From Opitutus sp. GAS368 (GTDB taxonomy: Bacteria; Verrucomicrobiota; Verrucomicrobiia; Chthoniobacterales; Chthoniobacteraceae), in contig CALQFT020000001.1 in NCBI GenBank assembly GCA_943329925.2, positions 1-64,000 of the forward strand: a DNA stretch of 64,000 bases. Reading direction: 5' to 3'. Numbering within the stretch: position 1 is the stretch's first letter; each line of letters begins with the position of its first letter. Positions 63,303 through 64,000 of the stretch are shown here, one piece after another. The notes under the pieces were generated by a model that was not told the DNA's origin, did not search any database, and saw only the letters and a program-made list of their open reading frames with translations. Position numbers and translations under genes: made by a program.

Positions 63303-64000
63303 TGCCTAATTCTGAGGCAGGTGAGCCATGCGTGGAATGGGATATTAAACCACCCTGTGTGGGGAAAATAACCCATGTCGTATTTGATTTCGACGGCACC
63401 TTGTCTTGGCTGCGGCATGGTTGGCCGGATTTGATGCTCGAAGTTTTCGGGGAAAATATGCCACCCGGGTTGAGCGCACTGGATGCGGAAACGCGGGCGC
63501 AACTCACGACCTTGATGTTGGCTCTCAACGGAAAGCCTACTATCGAGCAAATGCGTGATTTTGCAGAGTGGTCGCTTTCTCGCGGCGGCGAGCCGCTGGA
63601 TCCCGAGCGGCTTCGGGTTGTTTTTCAGGATCGCTTGGACGCCCTGATTCGCGAACGCACTGTGCAAGTTCAATCTAAAACCGCCGCACCGGACGCCTAC
63701 GTTGTTGCTGGAGCGCGTGCGCTGTTGGAGTTCCTCTCCGCTCGGGGCGTGCAGTTGTTTGTTCTCAGTTCCACGCTGGAACATCGAGTGCGCGAGGAGG
63801 CCGAGCTTTTGGGGATCGCTCACTTTTTTGGAAGGCGCATCCACGGCTCTCCGTTGGATCCTTCGCAATTCACCAAGCGTGCGGTGTTTGAGCGTATTCT
63901 GTCGGAGGCCGGCATTTCGGGCGAACAGTTGTTGGCCTTTGGGGACGGTCCGGTGGAAATCGCCGAGGCGGTCAGCCTGGGCGGTGCTGCGGTGGCCGTG
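63302..64000 (+). CDS. HAD-superfamily hydrolase, 5' part (3' end outside window)
   Basis: Open from the ATG at 63302 to the window end, 233 codons, not in the ORF track because it is cut off. HAD motifs appear in order: motif I VFDFDGTLSWL, motif II FVLSSTLEH, motif III lysine in FTKRAVFERIL, motif IV LAFGDGPVEIAEA. A helical cap lies between motifs I and II, a subclass I layout as in phosphoglycolate phosphatase-like enzymes. The substrate is unknown. Its start is coupled to hppA. Confidence 0.85.
   Translation, partial: MPNSEAGEPCVEWDIKPPCVGKITHVVFDFDGTLSWLRHGWPDLMLEVFGENMPPGLSALDAETRAQLTTLMLALNGKPTIEQMRDFAEWSLSRGGEPLDPERLRVVFQDRLDALIRERTVQVQSKTAAPDAYVVAGARALLEFLSARGVQLFVLSSTLEHRVREEAELLGIAHFFGRRIHGSPLDPSQFTKRAVFERILSEAGISGEQLLAFGDGPVEIAEAVSLGGAAVAV

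Overview
The window looks like ordinary chromosome from a member of the Verrucomicrobiota or a close relative. This is an inference from gene content: an archaeal-type class I lysyl-tRNA synthetase, NHL-repeat and Ig-like secreted or accessory proteins, a DUF1111 di-haem protein, a GH57 enzyme, a short ProB, and genes that mostly start without a Shine-Dalgarno motif. There is no prophage, CRISPR array or intact insertion sequence. The best candidate replication origin lies beside dnaA at about 36.6-36.8 kb.

Layout. 0-10 kb: the 3' part of a TonB-like gene, a protein that joins an IS5-type transposase N-terminal domain to an Ig-like domain, bioA, a cupin, an FmdB zinc ribbon, a gluzincin-like protease, class I lysS, bioF and a D,D-carboxypeptidase. 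10-19 kb: a class III cyclase remnant, a double metal-binding-domain protein, GH57, a di-haem protein, proB-proA-lipoprotein, a 44% histidine mini-protein, a peroxiredoxin and an AEC transporter. 19.5-25.4 kb: a minus-strand run ruvA, ATP-grasp-like protein, SRPBCC protein, FabF-like ketosynthase, CbiX, DR2241-like Fe-S protein. 25-31 kb: a sugar isomerase-like protein, a methyltransferase, an operon of ferritin-like protein, SDR and esterase, and a DUF3828-like protein. 31.5-33.2 kb: a YqjD/YqjE/YqjK-like membrane set beside unusual short tandem repeats. 33.2-36.8 kb: infA, tRNA-Leu(CAG), dnaN and dnaA with the origin region. 37-44.5 kb: a sodium:solute symporter, N-acetylglutamate synthase, fabI-yciH-tmk and rpsB-tsf. 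44.5-49.4 kb: a four-gene peptide ABC importer. 49.5-64 kb: DAHP synthase, tRNA-Ile2(CAT), two NHL proteins, a PafA-like phosphatase, a CDGSH protein, a sulfate-binding protein, an amidase, an ACT protein, argD-argF, a proton pyrophosphatase and a partial HAD hydrolase.

How it works together. Most genes are core metabolism and information processing. Arginine (argA-like, argD, argF), proline (proB, proA), biotin (bioA, bioF), fatty acid (fabF-like, fabI) and aromatic (aroG) steps are present but scattered. The most notable observations are an in-frame TGA inside the otherwise complete essential gene dnaN, four DnaA-box-like 9-mers spaced 10-11 bp in the origin, the transposase-domain/Ig fusion, the histidine-rich mini-protein, a G-quadruplex-capable repeat, and a terminator-like hairpin within the first codons of the peptide-binding protein gene. 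I did not find a clear new defence or mobile system.
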